This document shows, in pieces, positions 49,883-58,331 of a stretch of DNA of 64,000 bases. The DNA comes from Candidatus Phycosocius bacilliformis (lineage in GTDB: Bacteria; Pseudomonadota; Alphaproteobacteria; Caulobacterales; Aquidulcibacteraceae). Under the pieces are notes generated by a model, which saw only the letters and a program-made list of their open reading frames with translations, was not told where the DNA came from and did not search any database. The stretch is taken from contig NZ_BFBR01000008.1 in assembly GCF_003112735.1 (NCBI RefSeq), positions 62,001-126,000 on the forward strand. Direction: 5' to 3'. Numbering within the stretch: the first letter of the stretch is position 1; each line of letters opens with the position of its first letter. Both the position numbers and the translations under genes were made by a program.

Positions 49883-50886
49883 ATCTCTCCAACAGCCTGA
49901 GGCCGAGTTTTGTTAAGTGTCTTGTTCAGCGCCGATGCAAGCGCATAGGTTGCTTTCAGTTTGTCAGGTAGCGGCAAGGCGATCGGTGGACCCATGTCAG
50001 TTCGATTCGCATCGACGATATAGATCAATCCGCTCGCCCGGTCGCGCAAGATGTCCAAACCACCCCAATCGAGCTTCAAAATTGAGCAAAAACGCCCGAT
50101 TGCGTCGATTTCGTCTGAGGAAAACACGTCCTCGACTGGCCTTAGCCAACAATCGGAATTGTCATTGGAAAACCGAACGGCCTCTGGACGACGCTTGATG
50201 AAAACCACGACGGGAACACCGCCAATCGTGGGGGTGCGCAAATCTTCCATCAAGCCATCATCGCCACGATTATCGATTAGGCGCTGATAGACTTTATCGG
50301 CTTGGGGCGGGCAGGGCAGGGTAACGATGCGACCATCGTGGATGCCATTGGCCTCACCCTTTTCAACAGCCTCGCCGCTGTCTGTTAGCGGGTTGAGAGA
50401 AAGGCTGTAGCCGAAAGCGGCTTCAAATGCGGCTGCAACCGTCGACTTACTCAAATCGTGAGCGGCGAAGTTCCAGCGTGGTTTATCATCCTCGGGCAAT
50501 CGGACAGGCCGGCTGCGCGTTTGATCTTCAAAATGCATCCAGATGTCAGGCGTTTCGCCCGCGCGGGCCGGACGTCCACCTGCCAGAAAAAGGCTTGGCC
50601 AAATCAAATACCACGGTCTGGCCGGATCAGGGGCAAAGCCCACAACCGGACCGCCACGCAAGCGCGGGCTGAAGATCACAGCGAGAAAATAAACACACCA
50701 ATGGAAGACTTCGCTCAGATGGGCGGCATCGAAGGGGACACGCGCCCCGGTCTTGCGCACAGTGACCCCGCGCCAGCTCCAGTCAAAATCGCTCAATATC
50801 GAGGTCACGCGGGTTTGGCCTTTAGCAGGGGACGACTGGTCCTTTAGGGGGTGAGCGTGAGCTTCAGGCGATTCGGCGTCGGTCAC
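49879..50886 (-). CDS. Conserved hypothetical protein with ATP-grasp-like C-terminal part
   Basis: 335 aa from a GTG at 50886. I do not assign a named family. The C-terminal third contains RFCSILKLDWGGLDILRD followed by LIYIVDANRTDMGPP, the Asp...Asn metal-binding arrangement at the end of ATP-grasp domains, and VVVFIKRRPEAVRF before it resembles the preceding strand. The N-terminal 150 residues lack recognisable motifs; SILSDFDWSWRGVTVRKTG and VYFLAVIFSPRLRGG are hydrophobic in places but there is no clear membrane span. Middle gene of a three-gene minus-strand operon with DUF442 and MBL proteins. Confidence 0.75.
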   Translation of the reverse strand: MTDAESPEAHAHPLKDQSSPAKGQTRVTSILSDFDWSWRGVTVRKTGARVPFDAAHLSEVFHWCVYFLAVIFSPRLRGGPVVGFAPDPARPWYLIWPSLFLAGGRPARAGETPDIWMHFEDQTRSRPVRLPEDDKPRWNFAAHDLSKSTVAAAFEAAFGYSLSLNPLTDSGEAVEKGEANGIHDGRIVTLPCPPQADKVYQRLIDNRGDDGLMEDLRTPTIGGVPVVVFIKRRPEAVRFSNDNSDCWLRPVEDVFSSDEIDAIGRFCSILKLDWGGLDILRDRASGLIYIVDANRTDMGPPIALPLPDKLKATYALASALNKTLNKTRPQAVGEI

Positions 50887-50975
50887 GTAACAATCCGGCT
50901 TCTGGGTGAGGTGTTCAAGGTAAGGCTACGTCCTCAGGTGCCAGATTGTTACAGCGATATGTGTCTGCGCTGCAG

Positions 50976-51416
50976 TTAGTGGCCTGCCGCTTTAGCGGAC
51001 AACTGCTGCAGCAAGGGGGCAAGCCCCGACAAATCATAGCCGCCATGACGGGCGGCTTCGATAAGGTGAGCAGGTTCTGCGCCTTGGCTTGCTTGCGCCA
51101 AAGCCCACAAATTGGTTGATCGTGTGCCGCTCCGACAATAGGCCAACACCGGACCCTTGCTAGAGGCCAAAGCTGCTGCCATCGCCCCAACAGCGGCTTC
51201 TGGGATGCCACCTGCGATGGGGATGTGAGTGAATTGTAGACCCAGTTTCTCACATGCCGATGCAATGGCAGCAACGGGCAATTGACCTGGTTCTTCCTGG
51301 TCTGGACGGTTACAAATGATTGCCACAAAGCCTTGGCGTGCTGCTTCGGTCACGTCTTCTTCACTGATCTGCGGTGCGGCTGAAAAGGTGGGCGTGATGG
51401 TGCGAAAAGCGCTCAT
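50976..51416 (-). CDS. DUF442/BLH phosphatase-like protein (TIGR01244 family)
   Basis: 146 aa. Family pattern: N-terminal FSAAPQISEEDVTEAARQGF, VAIICNRPDQEEPGQ, HIPIAGG, and the P-loop CRSGTRS (Cys-x5-Arg) in LAYCRSGTRSTNLWALA. Such DUF442 domains are protein-tyrosine-phosphatase-like and also occur fused to MBL persulphide dioxygenases in sulphide-detoxification operons. Here it stands alone but with an MBL gene two genes downstream. Whether it acts as phosphatase or rhodanese is open. Confidence 0.9.
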   Translation of the reverse strand: MSAFRTITPTFSAAPQISEEDVTEAARQGFVAIICNRPDQEEPGQLPVAAIASACEKLGLQFTHIPIAGGIPEAAVGAMAAALASSKGPVLAYCRSGTRSTNLWALAQASQGAEPAHLIEAARHGGYDLSGLAPLLQQLSAKAAGH

Positions 51417-51454
51417 GGGCCAAAAGTCTCCGGGCTAAAAGGACGGCCTCGAGC

Positions 51455-51586
51455 CTAACGGATACCCATGTGGGGGTCCAGCCTGACGGCCGCCATCTGC
51501 ATGATTTCTGCCCGAAATCGGCAAATCCGACAGAGCTTTGCAATCAATCTCTTGTCATCGTCGGTGCTGGCATCCTCCGTTGACAT
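51455..51586 (-). CDS. Possible small protein, unsupported by homology
   Basis: A 43-residue frame from ATG 51586 (in-frame upstream ATGs at 51598, 51601 and 51646) reads MSTEDASTDDDKRLIAKLCR and then ICRFRAEIMQMAAVRLDPH. It has an acidic head and a charged amphipathic helix, which is more protein-like than typical shadow frames. It lies alone in the 250-base gap between the DUF442 gene and oppB, same strand as DUF442. No Shine-Dalgarno is obvious. Treat as a candidate only. Confidence 0.25.
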   Translation of the reverse strand: MSTEDASTDDDKRLIAKLCRICRFRAEIMQMAAVRLDPHMGIR

Positions 51587-51672
51587 TCCATCAACCATCA
51601 TCAATTGGTTGCCGACAGGGCAGGCCCAACCTACTGGCCAGTCCATGTCAAGACAAAAGGACCTGTCACGTA

Positions 51673-52602
51673 ATGCTGGCCTATTCGATGCGACGGATCA
51701 TGGTGGCCATCCCAACCATGTTTGTCATCATAGCGGTGGCTTTCTTCATGATGCGCTTGGCACCGGGCAGCCCGTTTGATACCGAGCGAGCCGTCTCGCC
51801 AGAGATTCGTGCGCAGCTCTTGGCCTATTACGGCTTTGACAAGCCGCTCTATGTGCAATTCCTCGACTATCTCAAGGGGTTGGCGAGTTTTGATTTAGGC
51901 CCATCGCTCATTTACAAGGACCAGACCGTCAGCGAGATCATCGGCTCTGGCTTCCCGGTTTCGATGACAATTGGTCTGTGCGCGCTGTTGCTGGCGATTT
52001 GTGTCGGTGTGCCTATGGGGCTGTTTGCTGCACTCAAGCAGAACTCCGCCCCTGATTATTCGATCATGGCGATTGCCATGGCAGGTATTTGCATCCCGTC
52101 GCTGGTTGTAGGGCCGATTTTGTCACTTGTATTCGGTGTCTATTTGGGCTGGTTGCCAACCGCTGGCCTCGATCTGGGGCGCATGACCTTTGAAACGCTT
52201 GTCTTGCCGGTGGTTACACTTTCACTGGCGCAGATTGCGATTATTTCCCGCCTTGTGCGCTCGAGCGCGGTCGAAGTTTTGCGGTCCAATTTCATTCGCA
52301 CGGCCCGGGCCAAAGGGTTGCCTGAAAGTCAAGTTTTGTCCAAGCACGCGTTGCGCGCAGCTCTTCTGCCGCTGGTTTCCTATTTGGGACCAGCATGCGC
52401 GGGTTTGATCACCGGCTCGGTGGTTGTCGAAACCGTGTTTCAATTGCCCGGCATTGGCAAGAATTTCGTCAACAGCGCGCTTCAGCGCGACTATCCGGTG
52501 GTGATGGCAGTGGTCATTCTTTATGCCTGCCTGATCATTCTTCTCAATCTGCTGGCCGACCTCGCCTATGGCCTGCTCGATCCGAAAGTCAAATACGAGT
52601 GA
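51673..52602 (+). CDS. Peptide ABC transporter permease, OppB/DppB type
   Basis: 309-aa inner-membrane permease. ATG 51673 gives MLAYSMRRIMVAIPTMFVII; the frame further upstream lacks family sequence. Helix 1 and FFMMRLAPGSPFD are typical, six helices follow, and the EAA loop is FIRTARAKGLPESQVLSKHA with the Gly that contacts the ATPase. Ends LLDPKVKYE, the standard OppB C-terminus. The oppC-type gene overlaps its stop by four bases (GTGA). Confidence 0.95.
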   Translation: MLAYSMRRIMVAIPTMFVIIAVAFFMMRLAPGSPFDTERAVSPEIRAQLLAYYGFDKPLYVQFLDYLKGLASFDLGPSLIYKDQTVSEIIGSGFPVSMTIGLCALLLAICVGVPMGLFAALKQNSAPDYSIMAIAMAGICIPSLVVGPILSLVFGVYLGWLPTAGLDLGRMTFETLVLPVVTLSLAQIAIISRLVRSSAVEVLRSNFIRTARAKGLPESQVLSKHALRAALLPLVSYLGPACAGLITGSVVVETVFQLPGIGKNFVNSALQRDYPVVMAVVILYACLIILLNLLADLAYGLLDPKVKYE

Positions 52603-53501
52603 CCTTGCTGACCCCTCAACACGAAAAGGCCCAACTTCTCGAAGCGGCTGTTCAGGGCCGCTCATTATGGGAGGATGCGCGCCGGCGGCTGTTCCGCAAC
52701 AAGGCCGCAGTCGGCAGCATGATCGTGCTGGCCACGTTGACCTTGCTGGCAATTTTTGGTCCGTTTTTCTGGCCCCATGATTATGAGACCATCTATAATG
52801 ATCGGGTGCTGATTGGGCCAACTTTGGAGAATTTGCATATATTTGGCACTGATCCGCAGGGCCGAGACCTGTTTGTTCGCCTACTTTATGGCTTGCGGAT
52901 GTCGCTGGCAGTCGGTTTGGTTGCAACCGGCGTATCCTTGCTGATTGGGGTGATTTGGGGGGCGACCGCGGGCTATATCGGTGGGCAAGTCGACCAGATC
53001 ATGATGCGCATCGTCGACGTTCTGTACGCGCTGCCTTTCATTTTCTTCGTCATCATTTTGATGGTGGTGTTTGGTCGCGATCTCATCCTGATCTTTGTCG
53101 CTATTGGAGCGGTTGAATGGTTGACCATGGCGCGGATTGTGCGGGGACAGACTATTTCGCTGCGCAAGAAAGAGTTTGTTGAGGCGGCCGAGGCTGCCGG
53201 AGTTGGCAGCGCCAGTATTGTAACCCGTCATATCGTCCCCAATGTCTTGGGACCCGTGGTGGTTTATGTGACGCTGACCATTCCAGCTGTCATTCTGACG
53301 GAGAGTTTCCTGAGTTTCTTGGGGCTGGGTGTGCAGGAGCCAATGACAAGTCTGGGCAATCTGATTTCGATTGGCGCGCGTGAAATGGAGATCGCACCCT
53401 GGCTGTTGATCTTCCCGGCTGCGACCATGATGATCACGTTGTTCTGCTTTAACTTCATTGGCGATGGCCTGCGTGATGCCATCGACCCGCGCGACCGCTA
53501 G
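52599..53501 (+). CDS. Peptide ABC transporter permease, OppC/DppC type
   Basis: 300 aa from a GTG at 52599 overlapping the oppB stop, a translational coupling. The longer frame from 52395 is inside oppB and rejected. N-terminal cytoplasmic segment SLWEDARRRLFRNKAAVGSM, six helices, HIFGTDPQGRDLFVRLLYG (conserved periplasmic loop), EAA loop FVEAAEAAGVGSASIVTRHI, and the closing FIGDGLRDAIDPRDR are all standard. The ATP-binding OppD/OppF genes do not follow; a minus-strand gene comes next. Confidence 0.96.
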   Translation: MTLLTPQHEKAQLLEAAVQGRSLWEDARRRLFRNKAAVGSMIVLATLTLLAIFGPFFWPHDYETIYNDRVLIGPTLENLHIFGTDPQGRDLFVRLLYGLRMSLAVGLVATGVSLLIGVIWGATAGYIGGQVDQIMMRIVDVLYALPFIFFVIILMVVFGRDLILIFVAIGAVEWLTMARIVRGQTISLRKKEFVEAAEAAGVGSASIVTRHIVPNVLGPVVVYVTLTIPAVILTESFLSFLGLGVQEPMTSLGNLISIGAREMEIAPWLLIFPAATMMITLFCFNFIGDGLRDAIDPRDR

Positions 53502-53515
53502 TACCTCGCCGGGGC

Positions 53516-54103
53516 TTATTCAACCCGGCGCACGCGATAGCCCTTGTTACGACCTTCCACAGTCAGAATGTAGGAGCCCATGGCCGCTGTCCGGATCGTA
53601 ACATTGAATGGTGGCCGGCGCGGGCCATTGAGTTCTCCAGCCTCTACAAGTCGCCAAACTTGACCATTTTCAAGGGTCAGCACAACCCGGTCCCCAGCCA
53701 TGCGTTGACTGGTAACCACGAAGGTTTGCTCTTCAATATCAACTTCATTGGCGGCGGTGGCCGCGTCAGTCGATCCTCCTGACTTCTTGCCAGAACCGAA
53801 AGCTGGAAGACCGAGCTTTGGCAGTGAGGGTAAGGAAAAACCAAATGCCTCCCGCCGGACTTTTTCCACCCTTTGCTTGTCAAAGGTCACAATTTCAGAC
53901 TTTTCTTCTTTTGCCATAATGGCGGCAACGGCACCATCATAACAGGCCAGCCGCTCGGTTGGATCGGTCTTGTCCGCGCAGGCATAGATCGGGCTTAGGG
54001 GGGAAGGGCTTGACGGGGCAGAACCAGCAGTAGATTGGGCCTGTGATAGGCCCGAGACTGCAACAAATGCGGTTGCAAAAATGCCAATGCTGATTTTGTT
54101 CAT
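53516..54103 (-). CDS. Secreted protein of unknown function with an ERLACYD motif
   Basis: 195 aa. A signal peptide (about 1-22, SQA/Q) is followed by YACADKTDPTERLACYDGAV; this short two-Cys pattern with RLACYD is widespread at the start of small periplasmic proteins of Proteobacteria, including type VI secretion accessory VasI-like ones, and probably forms a disulphide. The rest has FDKQRVEKVRREAFGF, a Gly/Ser/Ala linker and a C-terminal beta-rich part (QTFVVTSQRMAGDRVVLTLE). It lies inverted between oppC and oppA. Confidence 0.8.
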   Translation of the reverse strand: MNKISIGIFATAFVAVSGLSQAQSTAGSAPSSPSPLSPIYACADKTDPTERLACYDGAVAAIMAKEEKSEIVTFDKQRVEKVRREAFGFSLPSLPKLGLPAFGSGKKSGGSTDAATAANEVDIEEQTFVVTSQRMAGDRVVLTLENGQVWRLVEAGELNGPRRPPFNVTIRTAAMGSYILTVEGRNKGYRVRRVE

Positions 54104-54220
54104 GTCACGTTACCTTCACAAATCGTAACAAGGCTGAAGCTGGACTGCTTGATTGCCTAGCCGAGGCGGGCTCGCCCGCGTTAGATGTTATATCTTAACC
54201 TGATGGGGAAAGACAAAGAA

Positions 54221-55870
54221 ATGAAAATCACACGCCGGTCGCTCGCCGCTGCCACGACAGCTCTTGTGCTTTGCTTTGGTCTAGTCTCTTGCGGCGGCGG
54301 CGGTTCTGACCCTGACCGTGCCCGGACGTTGCATATCGGCAATGGCGCTGAACCTCTGTCGCTGGATCCTCATCAAGCATCAGGTGTGTGGGAAAATCGA
54401 ATTATTGGCGACATGCTGCAAGGCCTCACGACCGAAAACGCCCAAGGCCTGCCTATTCCTGGCATGGCGACTGAATGGTCGACCAGCCCGGATGGGCTGG
54501 TGTGGACCTTCAAACTGCGTGATGCCAAATGGTCAGATGGTCAGCCTGTGACCGCCAATGATTTTGTGTTTGCCTGGCAGCGCATCATGACCACGACGCC
54601 GCCGGCCAAATACGCCTCCATTCTGTTTGTGGTAAAAAACGCCGAGAAAATCTATAATGGCGAGATCAAGGACCCCAATCAGCTGGGAGTTCGTGCCATT
54701 GATGACCGTACCTTAGAGGTCACGCTTGAGCATCCAGCGCCCTATCTTCCTGGCCTTCTGACCCATTACACCTCATTCCCCATCCCCAAACACGTGGTGG
54801 AAAAGGTCGGGAAGGACTGGATCAAGCCGGAAAACTTTGTCGGCAATGGGCCTTATAAACTGCAACAATGGAAGCCGAATGACTTTGTCCATTTGGTGCG
54901 GAACACCAATTTTTACGACAATGCCAATGTCTGTATCGACCAAGCCTTCTTCTATCCAACCGCTGACGATAATGCCGCAGAGCGCAAGGTGCGGGCAGGG
55001 GATTTGGATATCAACACCAATTTCTCGGGCGCACGTCTGGAAGAGATCAATAAGAATTTGCCAGGCTATGCCCGCATCCACGGCTATACAGGCTTGACCT
55101 ATTACATCTTCAATATGCGCAAGGATGTGTTCAAGGACGTCCGCGTGCGGGCTGCTTTGTCGATGACAGCCGATCGCGATTTCATCACAAAGCAGATCCT
55201 GAAAGCCGGCCAGCAGCCTGCTTATAGTTTGGTGCCTCCGGGCATCAATGATTATCAAACCGGAGCCATGACGGTCGATTTCAAAGATCAGAACATGGAA
55301 ACCCGTTATGCTCAGGCTCGCAAGCTCTTGGAAGAAGCGGGCTATGGCCCCAATAAGCCGCTGAAGTTCACGTTCAGCTTCCGAAACACCGGTGACAATC
55401 CCCGCGTCGCGCCAGTGGTGCAGCAAAATTGGGCTAAAATCGCCCCGTGGGTGCAGGTTGAGATCCTCGGCGGTGAAGCCCAAATCCATTATGAGAAACT
55501 GCGTACTGGTGATTTTGAGCTGGGGGATGCGGGCTGGATCTCGGATTTTAACGACGCCAAAAACTTCAGCTTCCTGTTTCAGACCAGCACCGATCAGCTC
55601 AATTACGGCAAATACTCCAACGCGGAATATGATCGTCTAATGGCTGCCGCCGATCTGGAGAAGGACACGCTTAAGCGCGCCAATATGATGAAGCAGGCCG
55701 AAGCCATCGTCCTGAAAGAACACGGCTTTATGCCGATGTGGTTCCTCACCAACCGCAATTTGGTCAGTCCTCGTGTGACTGGCTGGGTCGATAATGCCGT
55801 GGATATTCACCGCGTGCGCTATTTGTGCACCACCGACGCCCAAAAGGCTCCGGCACCGGCTAAACCCTGA
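54221..55870 (+). CDS. Peptide ABC transporter substrate-binding lipoprotein, OppA type
   Basis: 549 aa from ATG 54221 (GGGGAAAG upstream; earlier ATGs at 54185 and 54203 possible). Signal peptide MKITRRSLAAATTALVLCFG with lipobox LVSC at residues 21-24, so lipid-anchored in the periplasm. The SBP_bac_5 fold is clear: GAEPLSLDPHQASGVWENRI, MATEWSTSPDGLVWTFKLRD, VTANDFVFAWQRI, GNGPYKLQQWKPND and the C-terminal lobe. It resembles MppA/OppA oligopeptide-binding proteins. Presumed partner of the OppBC permease just upstream. Confidence 0.95.
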   Translation: MKITRRSLAAATTALVLCFGLVSCGGGGSDPDRARTLHIGNGAEPLSLDPHQASGVWENRIIGDMLQGLTTENAQGLPIPGMATEWSTSPDGLVWTFKLRDAKWSDGQPVTANDFVFAWQRIMTTTPPAKYASILFVVKNAEKIYNGEIKDPNQLGVRAIDDRTLEVTLEHPAPYLPGLLTHYTSFPIPKHVVEKVGKDWIKPENFVGNGPYKLQQWKPNDFVHLVRNTNFYDNANVCIDQAFFYPTADDNAAERKVRAGDLDINTNFSGARLEEINKNLPGYARIHGYTGLTYYIFNMRKDVFKDVRVRAALSMTADRDFITKQILKAGQQPAYSLVPPGINDYQTGAMTVDFKDQNMETRYAQARKLLEEAGYGPNKPLKFTFSFRNTGDNPRVAPVVQQNWAKIAPWVQVEILGGEAQIHYEKLRTGDFELGDAGWISDFNDAKNFSFLFQTSTDQLNYGKYSNAEYDRLMAAADLEKDTLKRANMMKQAEAIVLKEHGFMPMWFLTNRNLVSPRVTGWVDNAVDIHRVRYLCTTDAQKAPAPAKP

Positions 55871-55902
55871 TAATTTATCGGTGTTTGAAATCTATCAAAA
55901 CG

Positions 55903-55937
55903 AAAGCCCGGCAGATCGTTCTGCCGGGCTTTTTTTG
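55903..55937 (+). terminator. Rho-independent terminator after oppA-type gene
   Basis: AGCCCGGCAG (55905-55914) pairs with CTGCCGGGCT (55921-55930), loop ATCGTT, followed by TTTTTTT. It is also within the convergent end of the S9 peptidase gene, whose stop is at 55954; the minus-strand reading has a short A/T tail and may work as well. Confidence 0.93.
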
Positions 55938-55953
55938 GCGCTGTGGCCAAGGG

Positions 55954-58008
55954 TCAATTCGACGCGCGCTTGGACACGGTTGTTTTTAACCCCGGCTCCT
56001 TGAACGAGGCAGAAATATTCCCGCAATTATTGCTCATCCAGTCGAGGATAAGGGTGAGGAATTGAGTGCGCTGCTCCGGTGTTGATTCCAGGCCACCATG
56101 GGCCATTTTGGGGATTTCAACATAGCGGAAAGTTGCGCTCGGGTTGACTTGGCGCATGCGTGCGGCCGCAGTGCGAGAATGTATGGTATCGGCTTGGCGG
56201 TCATAATCACCGTGGAAGATCAACCAAGGGATTTTGACCTGGTCGAGATTCTGCATGGGGTCAAAGCCCGTCACAGTGACACCTTGAAGGATGCGCGACA
56301 GTCGATTGGCACCCCAATTATTTGCTAAACGCGGCAAATCGATAACAGGTGCGCCGGAAATGGCGCATTGCCATAGCCCGGCCGAGCGCCCTCCAGAGCG
56401 AGTCGCTGCGGCTGCTGCGGCAAAGCCGCCATAGGAAAATCCATACATCATCATCCGATCAGGGTCGACAATACCTTGTTTGACCAGCCAACGGGCCCCG
56501 TCATCCTTATCATCCTGCATCAGGGCACCCCATTGCTTGTCACCGCCCTTCCACAAGGCTTTGCCGAGCCCCCGGGAGCCGCGATATTGCGGCAAGAGAA
56601 CCGCAAAACCTCGGGTAGCAAACATTTGGGGCCAGTAACTTAAGTCAAAATCCATATCGTCGCGGGCCCACGGGCCGCCATGGGGCATGACCACCAGAGG
56701 CAAGCGCCCATCGCGCTCTTTATTGTAGCCCGGGGGCAAATACAGAATGGCCGGTATCTGGAAGCCATCACTGGCCGGATAATAGAACCATTCGGCAGGG
56801 CCCAGATTCTTGCGATCCCAGCCTTCCAGCGCCGCGCCAATTTTGATCAATTGGCGCTCGTTCTTCAGAAGATAATAGGTGGTTGGCACATTGGGCGCTG
56901 TTGCGGTAACCAACACATTGGCACCGCCATTTCGGCTGCCAAATCTGATATTAGTGCCAGGCAAGGCACGCTCTAAAAGCGCTTGCAGACGCTTGTCCAC
57001 AGGGTCAAAGTATTGGCACTCGGTTGAGGGGCCGTCCCAGCAAAATGTACGCAGGGGGTCTTCGGTCAACGCGTCCTCATCATTGGCTGTTCCGAAACTC
57101 GCTGACGAGATGTCAAATTCAGTATTCTGGACAATTGGAGGGCCTAATGTGTCGCTCGCGATGTCATACTTTGCCAATACACTGAAATTTGTGTCTTTAT
57201 TGGTGATGACGTAGAGTGACTTGTTGTCATTGGAAATGTGCGCAGGCTGAAGCGAGAAGCGGTCATTTAACGAATAGGTCAAGCCCTTTAGTTCCTGCCA
57301 TGGTGCATCGGCGGTTTCGCGGAATAGGTATCGATAAGTATAGATACCATTTGCCACTCTGATTTGTCCCTTAAGTTTGATTGTGCCATCCCCATCAGAC
57401 CACAAAAACTCTTCGTCTTCAGCTGTGCGAGCAATGCGGTCTTGTCGACCGGTCTTGAGATTGAGGCGAACAATCTCGGATCCTGATACCCGCTGAACCT
57501 CTAGGAGAATGACATCCTCTTCCTTAGGCAGGCGATTGAAGACATTGTAACCAATGATAAAGTCATCATCGCGGGTGTTGGTTGTTTGCTCATTGGAAAT
57601 GTCGAGGAAAGAGGATCCATCAAGGTTGGCGATGGCCGCCCGACCATACCAGTCAGAATTGGCACCGGCACTAACTGGCTGATTGGCAAAAACAATAAGT
57701 TTGGAGTTACTCACAAAATTCAATCCGGTGAACCGCATCGTTCGCGATCCGAACTGCATGGGTGGCTTGCTCATATCATCAGTTGACCACACCCGAACCA
57801 CGGGGTTCTGTCCTGGAAGCCCAGCGATGGCGGCAATATGCTTGCCGTCTGGGCTGATCCTTGCCCCCCAAATCGAAAAATCTTGCGACATAGTGTTGAT
57901 CGGAAGTGCCGGGCCGGTTGGCTTAAACCCATCTGCCTGGGTCTGGCTTGACATCGTAATGGCACACATGAGGCTGGCTGCCGTGAGAAAAAATTGCCTG
58001 AAGTGCAT
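55954..58008 (-). CDS. Secreted S9 family peptidase (prolyl oligopeptidase-like), copy 1
   Basis: 684 aa from ATG 58008 (CAGGAG upstream; a start at 58032 adds eight residues). Signal peptide to about residue 26 (TQA/D). An N-terminal beta-propeller-like part (about 30-400) with ISPDGKHIAAIAGLPGQNP is followed by the alpha/beta-hydrolase domain: PLVVMPHGGPWARDDMDFD, nucleophile MYGFSYGGFAAA, Asp in HGDYDRQADTIHS and His in IPKMAHGG. Periplasmic or extracellular peptide cleavage is inferred; DPP/acylaminoacyl-peptidase-like S9C enzymes are closest in layout. Convergent with oppA, divergent from the TonB receptor. Confidence 0.94.
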   Translation of the reverse strand: MHFRQFFLTAASLMCAITMSSQTQADGFKPTGPALPINTMSQDFSIWGARISPDGKHIAAIAGLPGQNPVVRVWSTDDMSKPPMQFGSRTMRFTGLNFVSNSKLIVFANQPVSAGANSDWYGRAAIANLDGSSFLDISNEQTTNTRDDDFIIGYNVFNRLPKEEDVILLEVQRVSGSEIVRLNLKTGRQDRIARTAEDEEFLWSDGDGTIKLKGQIRVANGIYTYRYLFRETADAPWQELKGLTYSLNDRFSLQPAHISNDNKSLYVITNKDTNFSVLAKYDIASDTLGPPIVQNTEFDISSASFGTANDEDALTEDPLRTFCWDGPSTECQYFDPVDKRLQALLERALPGTNIRFGSRNGGANVLVTATAPNVPTTYYLLKNERQLIKIGAALEGWDRKNLGPAEWFYYPASDGFQIPAILYLPPGYNKERDGRLPLVVMPHGGPWARDDMDFDLSYWPQMFATRGFAVLLPQYRGSRGLGKALWKGGDKQWGALMQDDKDDGARWLVKQGIVDPDRMMMYGFSYGGFAAAAAATRSGGRSAGLWQCAISGAPVIDLPRLANNWGANRLSRILQGVTVTGFDPMQNLDQVKIPWLIFHGDYDRQADTIHSRTAAARMRQVNPSATFRYVEIPKMAHGGLESTPEQRTQFLTLILDWMSNNCGNISASFKEPGLKTTVSKRASN

Positions 58009-58331
58009 TCTAAACTCCTGATCTCGGTTCATTGAGGCGGGAGAACATTCCCTTGTAACAACAGTCGATCACGATACTTCACGGAGCAAACTTTCGTGAA
58101 AGTATGCTGCTTTTGCGGGGCAACAAATCACAAAAATCCCATATCAGTCAGAGTCTAAAGACTGTTGCAAACATGTTACTCAATAGTTTTAATTTTGGTA
58201 ACCATGCAAAAACACATCAACCGAGCCTTGCAACCCAATTTGATCCGGGTTCTAACATGCCCCCATCGCAACATCTTAAATCCTTAGTGCGTGTTTTAAA
58301 ATTTAAGATGTTAAATCATTTGGGGAAAATC
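58009..58331. other. Divergent control region between S9 copy 1 and TonB receptor
   Basis: About 320 bases, A+T-rich, serving both genes. It holds the motif GCAAACATGTTAC at 58167-58179 that is repeated upstream of S9 copy 2, and ATTTAAGATGTTAAATCATT near the receptor start. The receptor frame is open across this region but has no signal-like or family sequence before 58332. Confidence 0.6.
58167..58179. promoter_or_regulatory. Shared upstream motif, site 1
   Basis: GCAAACATGTTAC contains the palindrome AACATGTT. The reverse-strand form GTAACATGTTTGC lies about 160 bases before the S9 copy 1 ATG, and the identical 13-mer lies about 145 bases before S9 copy 2. The following bases also agree (nine positions, seven identical). 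Candidate binding site of a common regulator. Confidence 0.45.

Noticed and set aside
52395-52598. N-terminal 68-residue extension of the OppC protein
   Set aside because: It lies wholly inside oppB in another frame, and the GTG at 52599 with a GTGA overlap gives the normal family start.
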